This document shows, in pieces, positions 4,080 to 5,939 of a stretch of DNA of 5,939 bases. The translations under genes were made by a program, and so were the position numbers. Within the stretch, counting starts at the first letter, position 1. Each line of letters starts with the position of its first letter. Origin of the DNA: Planctomycetaceae bacterium (GTDB lineage: Bacteria; Planctomycetota; Planctomycetia; Pirellulales; Thermoguttaceae). The notes beneath the pieces were generated by a model. The model ran no database searches. It had not been told where the DNA came from and worked only from the letters and a program-made list of their open reading frames with translations. The stretch is from positions 1 to 5,939 of the forward strand of contig JAITDV010000592.1 in the NCBI GenBank assembly GCA_031282385.1, in the 5' to 3' direction.

Positions 4080-5939
4080 ATGAAAATTATGAAACGAATT
4101 TTTGTTACGATTTTTGCAATTTGTGCAATAATGAGTTTGGTTTTGCAAGTTTCTGACTTGCGATTTAGTTTTTGCGGTTTGCTTGCGGCAGAATTGCCAT
4201 TGCCAGAACAAAAAGCAGCCGAAAACGATAAAGATAAAGATAAAGATAAAGATAAAGATAAAACTAAAGAAAACGTCAATCCGTTTTTTGCCCAACTTCC
4301 CGCTCCAGATAGATCAATGGAACGTCAAATTGAACAAATAGAACGATTGCTCAAAGTTGATCGTCATATTGAAGCGATTCGTATTATTGCTTCCTTGCTC
4401 GAAGACTCCGACAACTTTCTCATTCCGCCACCTTACCAACCCCGCAATAACGGCGGCAAAAATATGGTCGGAACAAACCCCGACGAAAGAACAACAAACG
4501 CTACCTACACCACTCAATTACTTAACATTCTTAGCAATTTGCCCGAAAAAGCAAAAGAAACCTACAACATCCAATACAAAATTCAAGCCGATAAACTACT
4601 CGAAAACGCAATCAAACAAGGCTCCTTTGAAACATTGCAAAAAGTCGCCAAAAAATATTTGCCTACAGAAGCCGGTATATCTGCGTTGTTTTTGGTTGGA
4701 ATGTATAAATTTGAACTTGGCGATTGGGAATCAGCGTTGTTGACTTTTGGCAAAATAAATTATGTTGCCGAACAATTTAACTTCAAACTCGACTCATTTG
4801 AACCTGTGTTAAGTTTATCAACAGCGGCTTGTCAGATTAAACTTGACCGCGACGAAGATGCAAAACAAACATTGGATAAATTTATCAAAAAATTTCCACA
4901 ACCTCAAATTTTGCTCGGCGGCAAAGAAACTTGGCGACCAGGAAATTCTGCCGAAATATTCAAACGAATTAAAGAATCAATTTCAAGTCGTGATATAAGT
5001 AATGTTGCCGCGTGGCTTGAACATACGGGTTGGCTGTTGTCTCGCGGCGTGCCTTCTCAAAATCCTGAAACTTTCGCAAGTACGCCGCTTCTCGAAACAC
5101 TTTGGGAAACACCGAATTTCAATCAAAACGACATCATAACACTAGCTCAAAGATTACAAACTTTCGTACAATCAGCACCTGAAGTTTATATTCCGGCATT
5201 GCAACCTCTTATTGTTGACAATCTTGTTATAACTCGCGGCATTGAAGAAATAACAGCTACAAATATAGATTCCGGTAAACGTGTTTGGAATTATACCGAA
5301 AACAATTACAACCTCGCGCCGATTGTGTTGCAAATGTTACAAAATTCCGGTTTTCATAGCTCCATAATAAGCGCACGAAATATCCCCGATGCTTCTTTGC
5401 TGCGAATTAATATCTGGCACAACCGTGTTGCAAACTCAATGAGCAGCGATGGTGAACGTGTGTTTTACATTGAAGGACATAACCTAAACTACCAAGCATA
5501 CAACAGAAATATGCCGCAACAATTTATGTTCGGCAATAAAACTATCGAAAACCCATTCTCCAAACCATCGAACACTCTCACCGCAAGAGATGTAAAAACC
5601 GGAAATTTACTCTGGCAAATCGGTAAATTTAATTACGTCCAAAAAACATTAGAAAAAATAGCCGCAGAAATCGCAACCAATAACAAACAAAATCAACCAA
5701 CTATTATCAAAGAACTCCGCCCCGTACCCGCCCGCCCCAATATTGTTCCTCGTCTTGTACCCGCTGAAAATAAAACTGAAACAGATAAAGAAAACAACAA
5801 AGACGAAAAAGAAAAAAACACCGAATCACTTTTTTCAAACGAGGAATTGCTTTTTAGCGAGACAAGTTTTTTAGGTGCGCCATTACCATTATATGGAAAT
5901 TTATATTGCATTTGTGAGTACGAAGATTTGGTGCAACTT
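4080..5939 (+). CDS. Exported PQQ-like beta-propeller repeat protein with N-terminal helical domain (5' part, runs off window)
   Basis: The frame is open for 620 codons to the window edge, so the C-terminus is missing. A Sec signal peptide is evident (KIMKR, then hydrophobic residues to about 23), with likely cleavage near LLAA|ELP at 34-38. Six Asp-Lys repeats (50-61) come from six GATAAA units. Residues about 80-300 are helical and TPR-like, with RLLKVDRHIEAIRII, YKIQADKLLENAIKQGSFE and VAKKYLPTEAGISALFLVG, which is the layout of large planctomycete PQQ-repeat proteins. Propeller blades begin near 372: LVITRGIEEITATNIDSGKR with W403, then LTARDVKTGNLLW (500-512). A charged insert rich in Lys, Glu and Asn (about 564-580) separates this from FLGAPLPLYGNLYCICE (597-613), the start of a further blade. 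It should be periplasmic or envelope-bound. Whether it binds PQQ is unknown; these repeats usually serve as BamB-like scaffolds. A promoter-like sequence lies near 3914. Confidence 0.88.
   Translation, partial: MKIMKRIFVTIFAICAIMSLVLQVSDLRFSFCGLLAAELPLPEQKAAENDKDKDKDKDKDKTKENVNPFFAQLPAPDRSMERQIEQIERLLKVDRHIEAIRIIASLLEDSDNFLIPPPYQPRNNGGKNMVGTNPDERTTNATYTTQLLNILSNLPEKAKETYNIQYKIQADKLLENAIKQGSFETLQKVAKKYLPTEAGISALFLVGMYKFELGDWESALLTFGKINYVAEQFNFKLDSFEPVLSLSTAACQIKLDRDEDAKQTLDKFIKKFPQPQILLGGKETWRPGNSAEIFKRIKESISSRDISNVAAWLEHTGWLLSRGVPSQNPETFASTPLLETLWETPNFNQNDIITLAQRLQTFVQSAPEVYIPALQPLIVDNLVITRGIEEITATNIDSGKRVWNYTENNYNLAPIVLQMLQNSGFHSSIISARNIPDASLLRINIWHNRVANSMSSDGERVFYIEGHNLNYQAYNRNMPQQFMFGNKTIENPFSKPSNTLTARDVKTGNLLWQIGKFNYVQKTLEKIAAEIATNNKQNQPTIIKELRPVPARPNIVPRLVPAENKTETDKENNKDEKEKNTESLFSNEELLFSETSFLGAPLPLYGNLYCICEYEDLVQL
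4227..4262 (+). repeat. Six GATAAA hexamers (Asp-Lys repeat)
   Basis: Six identical 6-base units encode (DK)6 just after the signal peptide. Unit gain or loss keeps the reading frame, so it can vary linker length without inactivating the gene. It is the reason the opposite strand shows misleading Ser-Leu and Phe-Ile repeat frames. Confidence 0.9.

Noticed and set aside
3885..4295. Minus-strand frames with Phe-Ile and Ser-Leu repeats
   Set aside because: They are the antisense of the GATAAA array and signal-peptide region of the strongly supported plus-strand beta-propeller gene.
4314..4743. Antisense and alternate-frame open stretches over the N-terminal helical domain
   Set aside because: The plus-strand frame from 4080 has clear family motifs across this whole span; the others show none.
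5693..5911. Minus-strand frame of 72 codons
   Set aside because: It is antisense to the charged insert and blade of the beta-propeller protein; its composition merely mirrors the Lys/Glu-rich coding strand.

Overview
The window looks like chromosomal DNA from a low-GC planctomycete (PVC group). The lineage call rests on three protein types that are typical of that phylum. These are a pilin-like protein with the prepilin motif GFTLVELLVVIAIVGVLI followed by LLLPAVQGAREAARR (DUF1559 / SBP_bac_10 type), a small lipoprotein with a G-x-V-x-F-D-G-K-P-L carboxypeptidase-regulatory-like fold, and a large exported PQQ-like beta-propeller protein with an N-terminal helical repeat domain. The AT-rich composition, long intergenic spaces and many palindromic repeats suggest a gut- or host-associated relative, but the species cannot be named from this sequence.

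Layout: 1-651 is a non-coding cluster of palindromic repeats. On the minus strand, a pilin-like gene (2420 to 1227) is followed after 120 bases by a lipoprotein gene (1106 to 648); they probably form one transcription unit making surface or exported proteins. From 2421 to 4079 there is a gene-poor stretch of about 1.66 kb. It holds AT-rich palindromes, a GC-richer set of stem-loops (2874-2984), a parS-like 16-mer (3224-3239), a possible gene remnant, short tandem repeats, a second copy of the long palindromic element (3576-3722), and a promoter-like sequence with a built-in inverted repeat (3912-3941). From 4080 to the right edge a plus-strand gene encodes the first 620 residues of the beta-propeller protein and continues outside the window.

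The three proteins do not form an obvious pathway; all carry export signals and probably act in or beyond the cytoplasmic membrane. The most notable points are: (1) a run of 13 G inside the 5' coding part of the pilin-like gene, placed so that any one-base change stops translation before the prepilin motif, as in a phase-variable switch; (2) a near-perfect ParB-binding (parS) sequence in the gene-poor stretch; (3) a family of palindromic, transposon-like elements sharing the end motif GTTA-N3-AAAGGTCTA.
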